Assembly: GCA_002293855.1 (NCBI GenBank)
Contig: DBEB01000034.1
Coordinates: 672 to 18,457, forward strand
Reading direction: 5' to 3'
Origin: Candidatus Falkowbacteria bacterium UBA917
Lineage (GTDB): Bacteria; Patescibacteriota; Patescibacteriia; Patescibacteriales; Patescibacteriaceae
DNA length: 17,786 nucleotides
Of this stretch, positions 1 to 7,666 are shown one piece after another. A program made the translations under genes and the position numbers. Under the pieces are notes generated by a model. That model was not told the origin of the DNA, made no database searches, and worked only from the letters and a program-made list of their open reading frames with translations. Numbering within the stretch: the first letter of the stretch is position 1; each line of letters opens with the position of its first letter.

Positions 1-113
1 GTGTCATTTCGAACGAAACGAAGTGAAGAGAGAAATCGCTTAAATAACAAAATTAGAATAATAACTTTTAAGGGATCTCTCCCATTCGACTTCGCTCACG
101 GTCGAGATGACAC
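1..113. repeat. Imperfect inverted-repeat (REP/MITE-like) element
   Basis: The stretch begins gtgtcat (1-7) and ends with the exact reverse complement atgacac (107-113). The arms stay alignable for about 45 bases: the left arm has TCGAACG, CGAAGT and GAGAGAAATC, and the reversed right arm has TCGACCG, GCGAAGT and GAGAGATC. An AT-rich centre (about 46-67) separates them. No coding frame is convincing. It lies just past the 3' end of the minus-strand polysaccharide operon, where no other terminator is seen, so as RNA it could fold into a long hairpin that ends or protects that transcript. No second copy is visible here. It looks like the interspersed palindromic repeats that occur in many copies in some bacterial genomes, but repetitiveness cannot be shown from one copy. 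The element may continue past the window edge. Confidence 0.6.
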
Positions 114-159
114 AAAAATATTTTATAGATTTAGGACTAATTAATGGAATTACAATTTT

Positions 160-1365
160 TTACTTTTTAACCAAAACTAGAGCGTCCATAGGCTTAATTT
201 CTATTTCAGTCACAGCTTGACCATTATTAACTATTTTATCTTGAAGACCACTAATCCGCTTGTATATTCCAGTTGGCAAAGTAGTTTTTTGGGTTATCTT
301 ACTAGAATTAACTAGCACTGCCCCTTTTTCAAATTCCCTCCACCACAAACCCGGTGCTACTAGCGCAGTCGAACCGGTCAGATTGCTAGCTTGAGCCAGT
401 GGCTTACCCAGCTTCAGATCATATTCATCAAACCACCACAACTGACTGTGACTCTCCGCTCCACTATCAAAGGCAAAATAACCATCACCAAGCAAGGTAC
501 TGGCTAAACCAAAACGCATTTGCTGATTACGACTGATGCCATTATCCTCGTAGCGTGTGTTAAGCACATAGACTTGTGGAGCTTGATTAAGTCTTGGCAA
601 GGCTCGCAAATACTGCCTCATACTAGCCTGCCAAGTCCCTGCCCCCTCCCAAGGAGTAGGGAAATGTTCAAAAATCCGACCATTAATCTTGCTTTGCCAA
701 GCCGGCAAAGAGTCACCATTGATGAGCATAATCTTCTTGGGCATTTTTGCTCGCGCCAGAGCCAAAAAATCAGCCATAGCCGACTGCCACTCCTGATCGA
801 TATTATTGGTCACAAGACCACAGGCCTTGTTCTCCGCTAGATCAATCGGCTCAGTCGAATAACGGCTCAATTTACTATCGACCAAATCCCACATCACTCC
901 GTCCCAACGCTTAGCCAAATTATAAGAGCTAATCAAATGCTTCAAATTATATTCCTGCCAGTCTTTCTTGGTCAGGTTAACCACACTCATCTGTGGCCAA
1001 GAACTAATCACTTCACCGCTAGTATCTCTGAGCCACCAATCCTCGCAACTGATTTCTTTAAACAACTGTCTTCTGACACCAAATTGATCATAAAACAAAG
1101 CCTCCCGATAAAAACTAGCTGGATAGAGATAGGCCAAAAGCTTGCCATCGGGCTTGGCCTTACGATATTGCTGCCAAAAACGCCCCTGACTAATGCCCAT
1201 CTCCGGCTGTAAAATCAGCAAATCGTACTTACTGAGAGCCGCATAATCCTTAGTACTAAAAAAGTTTAAATAATAATTAGCTATTTTGGGATAATTCTCT
1301 GCTGCCATTGCGAGTCGCGGTAATAGTAAAACCAGCATTAACCAAATCATCATCAACCTGAGCAT
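160..1365 (-). CDS. Secreted GHL15-like putative glycoside hydrolase
   Basis: The 401-residue product begins with a signal peptide: Leu/Met-rich core at residues 2-19 and a likely cut after LAMA (about residue 21). The mature part resembles the hypothetical glycoside hydrolase family GHL15, a predicted TIM barrel. Visible pieces are an early strand (YDLLILQPE, 47-55), LLAYLYP (76-82), RWDGVMWDLVD (153-163) with Asp155 and Asp160, NGD (216-218), Glu233, and DGYFAFD (294-300) followed by a Trp-rich WWFDEYD. Acidic residues at strand ends fit a glycosidase, but which are catalytic is not known to me. It would act outside the membrane on a glycan. It is last in an operon after a GT4 transferase (5-base gap) and an O-antigen-ligase-like gene, suggesting trimming or turnover of the same polysaccharide. 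No SD is seen, so translation is probably coupled to the upstream gene. Substrate unknown. Confidence 0.72.
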   Translation of the reverse strand: MLRLMMIWLMLVLLLPRLAMAAENYPKIANYYLNFFSTKDYAALSKYDLLILQPEMGISQGRFWQQYRKAKPDGKLLAYLYPASFYREALFYDQFGVRRQLFKEISCEDWWLRDTSGEVISSWPQMSVVNLTKKDWQEYNLKHLISSYNLAKRWDGVMWDLVDSKLSRYSTEPIDLAENKACGLVTNNIDQEWQSAMADFLALARAKMPKKIMLINGDSLPAWQSKINGRIFEHFPTPWEGAGTWQASMRQYLRALPRLNQAPQVYVLNTRYEDNGISRNQQMRFGLASTLLGDGYFAFDSGAESHSQLWWFDEYDLKLGKPLAQASNLTGSTALVAPGLWWREFEKGAVLVNSSKITQKTTLPTGIYKRISGLQDKIVNNGQAVTEIEIKPMDALVLVKK

Positions 1366-1370
1366 ATACT

Positions 1371-2612
1371 TTAATTAACTTTCTTTTTAATTAATTCTTG
1401 ATACAAAGCCAAAATCTGAGACAGATGTTGTTCTGGTCGGAAATTACGCTCCACAAAAGCCCTCGCCTCGTGCGCAAAGTCACTAACAGCCTTGGCATTA
1501 GCCAAACTCCAGTCAATCTTAGTGGCTAGTTCACGCACATTAGCCGGCTTCACTAGCAGTGCACTTCGACTCGCCTCTACCGCTTCACGAATACCACCGA
1601 TGTCGGAAGCAATTACAAATTTACCCTTAGCCGCCGCCTCCAGTAACACCAAGCCAAAAACCTCATACCAAATACTCGGCACCACTATCAAATAAGCGCC
1701 AGCAATAATTTGCTCCAGCTCCTCACCATACTTCGGACCGACAAATTCCACTCGTCGCTCTAGTTGCAAGTCCTTAACCAAACTCATCAGGCTTTTCCGC
1801 TCCGGACCAAAACCGACAATTTTGAGTTTATTTTTACTCTTTAACTTAGCCATGGCGCGGATCAGCACATCCACGCCTTTTTCTTTGTCTAGTCTCCCAA
1901 AATAGAGTAGATACTCACCGAGATTATAAACCGGAGCAATATCTCTCGTCTCCACAAAATGATAAATCACTCGCAAGCGCTCTGTCGGCACCGACCACTC
2001 AACTAATTTATTCTTCACAAAGCGTGACGGCGCAATATACATATCAATATTACGCTCATAAATCTTGAGAATACTGTGATGTAAGTACATTTCCAAAGTG
2101 ACAAGTAAGCTCTTGGTCCAGGAATCCTTAAAAGCCTTGTTCAAAAAACAACGATAGTATTTACCAGCTTTACAACTCTCATCAATCTGACCATGGGCAA
2201 ACATTTTGTAATTTGGACAAACCAGCTTGTAATCATGAACATGCATCACGACAGCAATATTGCGTCTTTTCGCCTCGACTAAAATCGAAGGCGAAATATG
2301 ATGATAGATATTATGAATATGGATTAGATCCGGCTCAAATTCATCGAGCAAAGCACCAAACTTACGCCTCGCCTCCCAATTATAAAAAGTCCCACTGAGA
2401 TACTGCCACAGTTTTTTGAATTGAAAATGATCATAGTTAAAACCAGACACAAAGTAATTACTATACTTATCTGGCAAATTACTCGGATGTTGCATACAAA
2501 ACTTAGCCACTTCCACACCGGGTTGACTAGCGAGCAGCTCAGCCAAATCCAAGAAGTACTTATCAGCACCACCCTTGATAAAATTGTATTTATTAACTAA
2601 GAGAACCCTCAT
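1371..2612 (-). CDS. GT4-family glycosyltransferase
   Basis: A 413-residue GT-B fold glycosyltransferase of family GT4, the retaining NDP-sugar-dependent group. The N-terminal acceptor domain has a Gly-rich start (LLVNKYNFIKGGADKY, 4-19), IHIHN (97-101) and MHVHDYKLVCPNY (123-135). The C-terminal donor domain has YFGRLDKEKGV (237-247), KIVGFGPE (264-271) and the family EX7E signature EVFGLVLLE (Glu317, Glu325), followed by ASDIGG (335-340). Both domains are full length. It should add a sugar to a lipid-linked or surface glycan at the inner face of the membrane; donor and acceptor cannot be read from sequence. Its ATG overlaps the 3' end of the upstream ligase-like gene by 20 bases and it is followed after 5 bases by the GHL15-like gene, so the three form one operon. 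Confidence 0.9.
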   Translation of the reverse strand: MRVLLVNKYNFIKGGADKYFLDLAELLASQPGVEVAKFCMQHPSNLPDKYSNYFVSGFNYDHFQFKKLWQYLSGTFYNWEARRKFGALLDEFEPDLIHIHNIYHHISPSILVEAKRRNIAVVMHVHDYKLVCPNYKMFAHGQIDESCKAGKYYRCFLNKAFKDSWTKSLLVTLEMYLHHSILKIYERNIDMYIAPSRFVKNKLVEWSVPTERLRVIYHFVETRDIAPVYNLGEYLLYFGRLDKEKGVDVLIRAMAKLKSKNKLKIVGFGPERKSLMSLVKDLQLERRVEFVGPKYGEELEQIIAGAYLIVVPSIWYEVFGLVLLEAAAKGKFVIASDIGGIREAVEASRSALLVKPANVRELATKIDWSLANAKAVSDFAHEARAFVERNFRPEQHLSQILALYQELIKKKVN

Positions 2613-4014
2613 AATATGCGCGTCCCAAACCTAAGAATATCCACCACCAAACACTAAAAAAATTAGCTTCCAAGTAGGGCTGAAATAAAAAGGCCACTAG
2701 ACAAAAAATCACCACCCCGAGAGTGCTATAACGCATCACCAAGGCTAGAGAGTTGCTAGACTTCGTCATCCAGACTCGATAGAACCAATGTAAAACAAAC
2801 AAAGCTAGCAAAGAGATGCCAAGTACCCCCAACTGCGTCAAGATAGCCAAAAATGAATTATGAATATTACGTAACTCCACATAATCCTTGTAAGAACCCA
2901 TATCTATAAAAACCTTCTGACCTAAGCCCAAACCCATCCATGGCCGCTCTGCTAAATTACTCACCGCTGTTTGCCAAAGCGTACTACGCCAAGCAATACT
3001 AGTATCACCATCATCAAATAATGACAAAACTCTAGTAGCCAGATACCCCTGCTGATCATTGATCTTTTGAGCCAACTGACTCTGTGGCGCAATCGCCCAA
3101 ATCATAGCCAGCACCGTCACGACCATTACAAGCACTGCTATATATTTAGCAATCAATTTTTTAAAGGATACTCGATCATTACCGAGGCTAATCAAAAACC
3201 AAACTAAGTAAACCATCAAAGCTAACCACAGATGACGCATGAGTGACCCGACAATACCTGCTACAAACAGTGGCAAAAGCCAAGCCAGCTTACGAGCCAA
3301 AGCATCACGCTGACGAATGATATAAGCAAGACCCACTATCGTAGCCAGACACAAATAAAAAGCATGATTAAAATCCAAAAATCGCGCGCCTTCAGTAGAG
3401 AGTGGCGTAATCTCAGTCCACAAACCCTGTCCAGCGACGAGACCATAGACAAAAAATAAAACTGAAGCTAGCGCCCCAGCCATCAAAAACTCCAACCACG
3501 CTCTCACCGTCGCTCGCTCGCGACCATAATACCAGGCTACAAAAAACAAGATCGGATAAAAAGTATAATTCTTCAGCGAACTCACCGCTGATGCCAAGCT
3601 AGCATCCCAAAAAGCGATACTCAAAGCAAAAACTACTGCCACCCAAGCAAAAAACACTGCTAGCAGACGATCCCCCCAATTCCAGCGAGGCTCAGCTCCT
3701 CTCAGCCAATCCAAAGCCGTTCTAAAATAAATAGCTACCAAAAACCAGTCAATCAAATAAATCTTATACTCCGTCTGATTGATAATGAGTGGACTGAGGG
3801 TAAAATGCTGAGACCAAACCAAAGTTAAAAAAGTCACAGCCAGCAAGCCCGCAATCGGATAAATAAACGACAAACCCAAGGCACAAACAGCCACCAAAAT
3901 ATACAAAGCCAGTTGATAGCCCCAAAGCAAATTAATGAGGACAAACAAGCTCAGTAAAGCCGACAAAAAACCTGCACTAACCATCACCGGACTGGTAATT
4001 TTTTGATTATTCAT
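2593..4014 (-). CDS. O-antigen ligase / Wzy polymerase-like membrane protein
   Basis: A 473-residue membrane protein with about 10-12 hydrophobic segments spread along its length. The C-terminal half carries the Wzy_C/WaaL-type pattern: WRSTLWQTA (342-350, Arg343), ERPWMGLGLG (356-365), then a loop with RNIHNSFL (382-389, His385) leading into LTQLGVLGISLL. In this family the large loop holds residues that join an undecaprenol-linked glycan to an acceptor (ligase) or to another repeat unit (polymerase); the sequence does not tell which. Monoderm bacteria use relatives to attach glycans to proteins or to polymerise surface polymers. It is first in a three-gene operon (GT4 overlap 20 bases, then GHL15-like). 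The ATG at 4014 lies only six bases past a strong -10, so the mRNA is probably leaderless. Confidence 0.85.
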   Translation of the reverse strand: MNNQKITSPVMVSAGFLSALLSLFVLINLLWGYQLALYILVAVCALGLSFIYPIAGLLAVTFLTLVWSQHFTLSPLIINQTEYKIYLIDWFLVAIYFRTALDWLRGAEPRWNWGDRLLAVFFAWVAVVFALSIAFWDASLASAVSSLKNYTFYPILFFVAWYYGRERATVRAWLEFLMAGALASVLFFVYGLVAGQGLWTEITPLSTEGARFLDFNHAFYLCLATIVGLAYIIRQRDALARKLAWLLPLFVAGIVGSLMRHLWLALMVYLVWFLISLGNDRVSFKKLIAKYIAVLVMVVTVLAMIWAIAPQSQLAQKINDQQGYLATRVLSLFDDGDTSIAWRSTLWQTAVSNLAERPWMGLGLGQKVFIDMGSYKDYVELRNIHNSFLAILTQLGVLGISLLALFVLHWFYRVWMTKSSNSLALVMRYSTLGVVIFCLVAFLFQPYLEANFFSVWWWIFLGLGRAYYEGSLS

Positions 4015-4049
4015 AAGCTAATTAAAGCACAAATACCCTGCTTGGTCAA
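4015..4049 (-). promoter_or_regulatory. Promoter of polysaccharide operon, leaderless start
   Basis: On the minus strand there is TTGACC (4044-4049), a 17-base spacer, and TTTAAT (4021-4026) preceded by an extended -10 TGC. Only six bases (4015-4020) separate the -10 hexamer from the ATG of the ligase-like gene. Transcription should therefore start at or within a base or two of the A of ATG, giving a leaderless mRNA. No SD is present. Confidence 0.75.
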
Positions 4050-4062
4050 AGTTAATTGCAAT

Positions 4063-4090
4063 AAAAAAACTCCCCGAATTACTCAGGGAG
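4063..4090 (-). terminator. Intrinsic terminator of the exported-protein operon
   Basis: Read on the minus strand, CTCCCTGA and TCGGGGAG form an 8-bp stem with one G-U pair and a 5-base loop (stem arms 4083-4090 and 4070-4077). Seven T follow at 4063-4069. It lies just after the stop of the 4099-4488 gene and before the promoter of the polysaccharide operon, so it separates the two transcription units. Confidence 0.88.
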
Positions 4091-4098
4091 CTTTATAA

Positions 4099-4488
4099 TT
4101 AAATAACAGCTGGCTCAGCCTCTGCAACTTTAGTAGTTGTAGTTGCTGACTCATCAGTCTTAGTCGTCTCTGGTTTTGTAGCCTCTTTCTTTCTGAAAGA
4201 TTTTACTTTACCAAAGAAATTAGTCGTACCAGTTTTGGCCTTGTTAGCCATTTTATGACCACCGTTTCGCCACATAGCTGCGATAATCATACCAGCAACT
4301 AAGCCCAAAACAAACAAACCAAACTCACCAACAATGTGCTCATAGCGTCCGTAGAGCGCAAAGAGCAAAACCAAACCAATCGTCAAAGCTATATTTTTCA
4401 TAACAATAGCGTTTTGACGAATTTTTGGAATCAGCATGCTGATAATAGCAATTATCATCAGAAAGCTGACTAAACTCAACATATTCAT
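4099..4488 (-). CDS. Small three-helix membrane protein, unknown
   Basis: I do not recognise this 129-residue protein. It has three hydrophobic segments at about residues 4-21, 30-47 and 54-72, a basic stretch (about 73-100, including KSFRKKE), and a low-complexity Thr/Glu/Ala tail that is probably disordered. The tail would lie on the cytoplasmic side if the positive-inside rule holds for the basic stretch. The start at 4488 has a strong SD (GGAGGA) only 3-4 bases upstream; the second Met, two codons later, is spaced about 10 bases from it, so either could be used. The gene follows the lipoprotein gene after 18 bases and is closed by a good terminator, so it is the last gene of that operon. 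It may work at the membrane with the lipoprotein and the signal-peptide protein upstream; that is inference. Confidence 0.7.
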   Translation of the reverse strand: MNMLSLVSFLMIIAIISMLIPKIRQNAIVMKNIALTIGLVLLFALYGRYEHIVGEFGLFVLGLVAGMIIAAMWRNGGHKMANKAKTGTTNFFGKVKSFRKKEATKPETTKTDESATTTTKVAEAEPAVI

Positions 4489-4506
4489 GATTCCTCCAGT
4501 TTATTG

Positions 4507-5760
4507 TTAATCGTTATAAGATTTCATAGCATCCAGAAACCATCTAATACCTCGATTAATACCATCGAGTATAGACGAGCTCTGGCTTTCTACCACTACC
4601 GAATCAGATTCGTCTCTAGGACTAGAACTATTGCTATTACTAGAGTTTTCTTTCGGTCGAGACTCTTTAGGAGAATTTGACTTAGTAATTACTTTCGCAC
4701 TTGAACCATATCGATTTTTCAAGTCCGGGCAATCCTCTAAATCTTTTTTACTTAGTATCGCCATATTATTGACCTGTCCATTAGACATGAGGCCAATCAC
4801 ACTACGACCATCTTCATCAACCGTATTCCTGAGTCGATTATAGAGCTCGGGGCACTTTTTAATTTCTGCTACCGGCACCATAAATCTTCCATCTTCGTAA
4901 CGAAGACGTACTCTATTAAGTTTCGGTCCTGACTTCTTGGCTGCCACAGGCGGCCTAGCACCAGTCACTGCATTTGTATTTGAGCGAAGCGGCGATTTAC
5001 CGTTCACAATTTGCAAAAAGTCACTCTGATTTTTTACACCCGCACCTAAGCGCAGACAATTACTAGAGAGATCAGCTCTTTGCTCCTTTTGGTTATAGAA
5101 GTTAAAGCGATCACCATCACGCAGATTGATATCAATGGCATAAACACCATTGCCGAGATTTACAAAATCTCGCTCAATCATATACGGATTCATATCACCA
5201 CTGCGCTCAACATGGATCATTCGCAGACCCTGAGCAGCATTTTCATCAAACAGATGAATAGAGATACGGTAAGGCAAATAATCAACAATGCCATCTACAT
5301 CAGGATCCCTAACTCTCTGAGCATCGATTGCAGCACACAAAGCAAAGCTATTTACTAAACCTGGTATGCCAAACGAACCTAAAGGTTTTAAACCCTTTTT
5401 AACAATCGGACCGTCCTCTGGCAAAGAAAAAGTCAAATCTTTTTCTATACGCATCAAGGGGACTTCATTACCGTTTTTATCTTTTTGAAAGATATCGACA
5501 GGCAATTTATCCTTACCCTCATCAAGGGCATAGTTTTGCAACTTTTTGTCAGATTTCAAAGAGTCCACTTGACCTTCAAAATCCTCATTGTCAGATCGAG
5601 CATACAGCGTCCGCTTAGGCTTAAAATCCTTAAGCGTATTGAGCTGTTTAACCAATAAGTCAGTCTTTTTTGTACCGACACTTAAACCACCACTACTACC
5701 ACAACCAGCTAAGGCTACGATAGTACTGATTATTAGCAGAGAGCTAATAACATTTTTCAT
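4507..5760 (-). CDS. Ser-rich exported lipoprotein, unknown family
   Basis: A 417-residue protein with a clear lipoprotein signal: basic N-terminus, hydrophobic core (residues 4-17) and lipobox LAGC with the lipidated Cys at 20, followed by a Gly/Ser linker. Residues 90-260 look mainly beta (YRISIHLFD 164-172, YAIDINLRDGDRF 207-219). A short segment then appears twice: VPVAEIKKCPELYNRLRN (295-312) and MAILSKKDLEDCPDLKNR (333-350), sharing a CP-acidic-Leu core with Cys303 and Cys344. A Ser/Asn/Glu-rich linker (about 358-396) and an amphipathic end (ILDGINRGIRWFLDAM, 397-412) follow. No enzymatic motif is seen. The start has a textbook SD (AGGAGG, 5766-5771) five bases before ATG, and a TATAAT (5782-5787) just upstream could be a private -10, although no good -35 is visible. 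It lies between the signal-peptide protein gene and the small membrane protein gene in one minus-strand operon. Confidence 0.78.
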   Translation of the reverse strand: MKNVISSLLIISTIVALAGCGSSGGLSVGTKKTDLLVKQLNTLKDFKPKRTLYARSDNEDFEGQVDSLKSDKKLQNYALDEGKDKLPVDIFQKDKNGNEVPLMRIEKDLTFSLPEDGPIVKKGLKPLGSFGIPGLVNSFALCAAIDAQRVRDPDVDGIVDYLPYRISIHLFDENAAQGLRMIHVERSGDMNPYMIERDFVNLGNGVYAIDINLRDGDRFNFYNQKEQRADLSSNCLRLGAGVKNQSDFLQIVNGKSPLRSNTNAVTGARPPVAAKKSGPKLNRVRLRYEDGRFMVPVAEIKKCPELYNRLRNTVDEDGRSVIGLMSNGQVNNMAILSKKDLEDCPDLKNRYGSSAKVITKSNSPKESRPKENSSNSNSSSPRDESDSVVVESQSSSILDGINRGIRWFLDAMKSYND

Positions 5761-5797
5761 TTCATCCTCCTAAAAGAAATTATTATAAAGATTAATT

Positions 5798-6685
5798 TTA
5801 CTGCCAAATTTTTGGAATTACCGCAGCATTAAAACTAACGCCGAGATATATACCCGCTGCCTTGCTCTGCCATTGACCCCAAATATAATCCAGATCAACC
5901 GACAGAGCGGTTGTATTCTGAACCACCACATCTACACCTCCACCAAAACCCCAATACCGGATATTTCGATAATCAGTGGAGTACTTACCGCCCAGGCCAC
6001 GCGCCTTCAATGATGTAATAAAAGCATCATCAAAGAAACCAATGTCCACGACACTAACTTCAGCTAGACCGTGAATAGCATTTAGATTATCACCTTCATA
6101 TCTCTGGCGATGTTGAAATTCATCATAACCAAAAAGTGGTAATTCACGAGTTTCTAGCGGTAAATTACCGCTCACAACCACACCCCAAGCGGGAAACCAA
6201 GCTTCACCAGCGACACGGCCGCTGTAATCTCGATATTCCACTAAACCTGACAGGTATTTATTTTCAGTCATTCGTCTATATCCGCTTTTGACGGTATAAG
6301 TACCAAACATCTGACCATAACTCACACTCAAGGATAACCTAGAGTTAGTGAGAGATAGTAGTGACATCAAGCCAACATTATAACCACTCAAACCCTCACT
6401 ATACCGATCATCATTAAAGCGACCAGTATTGTTGTCATACATACCTGTTACACCAAAGCCGAGAGACATCTCTTGCTCAGATATAAAAGACATGAATTCC
6501 GGCAACTCATCAGTTGACGTTATTAACAAAGATCCTCTCACACCAATGCCATCACTGGCAAAATCAGCTGAGTAGGGCTTGTTAAAATTAGTCGTCAGCG
6601 TCCATGGATCAATTTCCATGGCAGTTTGTGCACGAGCCGAGTAACTAGTCATCACTATGATCACTAGCCAAAAAAACTTCTTCAT
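5798..6685 (-). CDS. Exported beta-strand-rich protein, possible barrel
   Basis: I cannot assign this 295-residue protein to a family. Residues 1-19 form a signal peptide (MKKFFW, hydrophobic core, ARA cut before Gln20). The mature protein has many short segments of alternating hydrophobic and polar residues rich in Gly, Tyr and Trp, such as RLSLSVSYGQMFGTYTV, WGVVVSGNL, GFGGGVDVVV, LSVDLDYIWGQW and GIYLGVSFNAAVI near the C-terminus. This resembles small outer-membrane barrels of diderm bacteria, though the last residue is Gln after Trp rather than the usual terminal aromatic. In a presumed monoderm host that is odd; other possibilities are a secreted beta-sandwich or a cell-surface protein. 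The SD AAGGAG sits five bases before the ATG. The lipoprotein gene follows after 37 bases. No clear promoter lies between it and the wzz-like gene. Confidence 0.65.
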   Translation of the reverse strand: MKKFFWLVIIVMTSYSARAQTAMEIDPWTLTTNFNKPYSADFASDGIGVRGSLLITSTDELPEFMSFISEQEMSLGFGVTGMYDNNTGRFNDDRYSEGLSGYNVGLMSLLSLTNSRLSLSVSYGQMFGTYTVKSGYRRMTENKYLSGLVEYRDYSGRVAGEAWFPAWGVVVSGNLPLETRELPLFGYDEFQHRQRYEGDNLNAIHGLAEVSVVDIGFFDDAFITSLKARGLGGKYSTDYRNIRYWGFGGGVDVVVQNTTALSVDLDYIWGQWQSKAAGIYLGVSFNAAVIPKIWQ

Positions 6686-6755
6686 CGTAACTCCTTATAA
6701 AGAAAATGAAACTATTGAATTGTTAAAGTTCTGTTTTTTGGCAAATATACCAACG

Positions 6756-6783
6756 AAAGTCCATTGACGAATCAATGGACTTT
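6756..6783 (-). terminator. UUCG-loop hairpin after the Wzz-like gene
   Basis: A perfect 12-bp stem (6756-6767 with 6772-6783) closes a four-base loop that reads TTCG on the minus strand. It lies 25 bases past the stop of the Wzz-like gene. The downstream T tract is short (TTT within the stem, then CGTTGG), so it may be a partial terminator, a processing site or a 3' stabiliser rather than a full stop. That would allow some read-through into the exported-protein operon. Confidence 0.6.
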
Positions 6784-6808
6784 GATTGTAATACTTTTCC
6801 AATGTAAA

Positions 6809-7555
6809 TTACTGAGCTTGTTGCCAAGGAAAACTAGCTGGAGCCTCTTCCTCTTGATAACTTTCAGTTGCTTCAGTCATCGGCTCGTCCCAGCTTTGCT
6901 CAGGTTGATGATGCTGATAATTAACCTGAATTTGTCTTTGATGCTGACTAGGAGCTTGCAAATAAGCCCAGGCCACACCAAAGGCAAGACCAGCGAACAA
7001 TGACACCAAGAAATTAAGTAGTAGATTTGGCTGATCGGGATAATTAGAAGTAATCGGCTCGTCCAGTAAACGAATCATTACACCCTCGCCCATGCCATGA
7101 TAATTAGCATGTTGAGTCATTAAAGTCAATGCAGTAGCTCTGGCAATTTTCTCTGCTTGCTCACGATTTGGCTGATAGGCTTCAATGCTAATAATACCGG
7201 TTTCCTTGATACTTTTGACATTAATCGCCTTTGACCAGCGTTTAGCACGTTCCTTGATACCATTACCAAAGTAATTACTATCAATACTCAGGTCACTAGC
7301 GAGCACTCTACCAAAAAACAAGTTAGAATAGACCACTTTAGAGAGCAATTGGCTGAGATAGTCAGTCGACTTGCTCATAGCATAAGGATCATAAGTCGCG
7401 CCAGCCTTTTGAACTACCAAGAGCTTCAAGCTCGAACTATAACGCAAAGGCTGCATCAAGCTCACAGCCATACCGAGAACCACAAACACCAAAGTACTCA
7501 GGATGATTAGCTTCTTTTTGGCTTTAATTAAAACAAAAATATTCAATTCAGACAT
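6809..7555 (-). CDS. Wzz-like polysaccharide chain-length/export protein
   Basis: The 248-residue product has the Wzz layout: a short cytoplasmic N-terminus with Lys-rich KAKKK, TM1 at about 15-33, an extracytoplasmic domain of about 140 residues with YSSSLKLLVVQKAGATYDPY (39-58) and ISIEAYQPNREQAEKIARA (122-140), then a Pro segment (PDQPN, 173-177) leading into TM2 at about 178-199. In this family the two membrane helices frame a periplasmic or extracellular domain that sets polymer length or forms part of the export complex. The C-terminal tail (200-248) is Gln/Glu-rich, probably disordered and cytoplasmic; there is no BY-kinase domain. It should serve the polysaccharide system encoded at 160-4014. 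There is no SD; the gene has an almost consensus promoter and a leader of about 40 bases. Confidence 0.82.
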   Translation of the reverse strand: MSELNIFVLIKAKKKLIILSTLVFVVLGMAVSLMQPLRYSSSLKLLVVQKAGATYDPYAMSKSTDYLSQLLSKVVYSNLFFGRVLASDLSIDSNYFGNGIKERAKRWSKAINVKSIKETGIISIEAYQPNREQAEKIARATALTLMTQHANYHGMGEGVMIRLLDEPITSNYPDQPNLLLNFLVSLFAGLAFGVAWAYLQAPSQHQRQIQVNYQHHQPEQSWDEPMTEATESYQEEEAPASFPWQQAQ

Positions 7556-7602
7556 AAATAGCTTATTTAAAAAATAATCTTACTTAATCTAAGTAATCGT
7601 CA

Positions 7603-7631
7603 AGTATAGCATAATATCATAAAATTGTCAA
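7603..7631 (-). promoter_or_regulatory. Near-consensus sigma-70 promoter of the Wzz-like gene
   Basis: The minus strand reads TTGACA (7626-7631), a 17-base spacer, then TATACT (7603-7608) preceded by TGC, an extended -10. This is one of the best promoter matches in the window. The predicted start near 7596 gives a leader of about 40 bases without an SD. Confidence 0.88.
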
Positions 7632-7666
7632 TATTATACTTATTTATTATTCAATATTAGCTAATT

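Noticed and set aside
520..1212. Plus-strand frames opposite the GHL15-like gene
   Set aside because: They are antisense shadows of a gene with signal peptide, operon context and family motifs.
7632..7640. Second TATAAT-like hexamer upstream of the Wzz-like promoter
   Set aside because: No -35 at acceptable spacing; the TTGACA/TATACT pair just downstream is much better.
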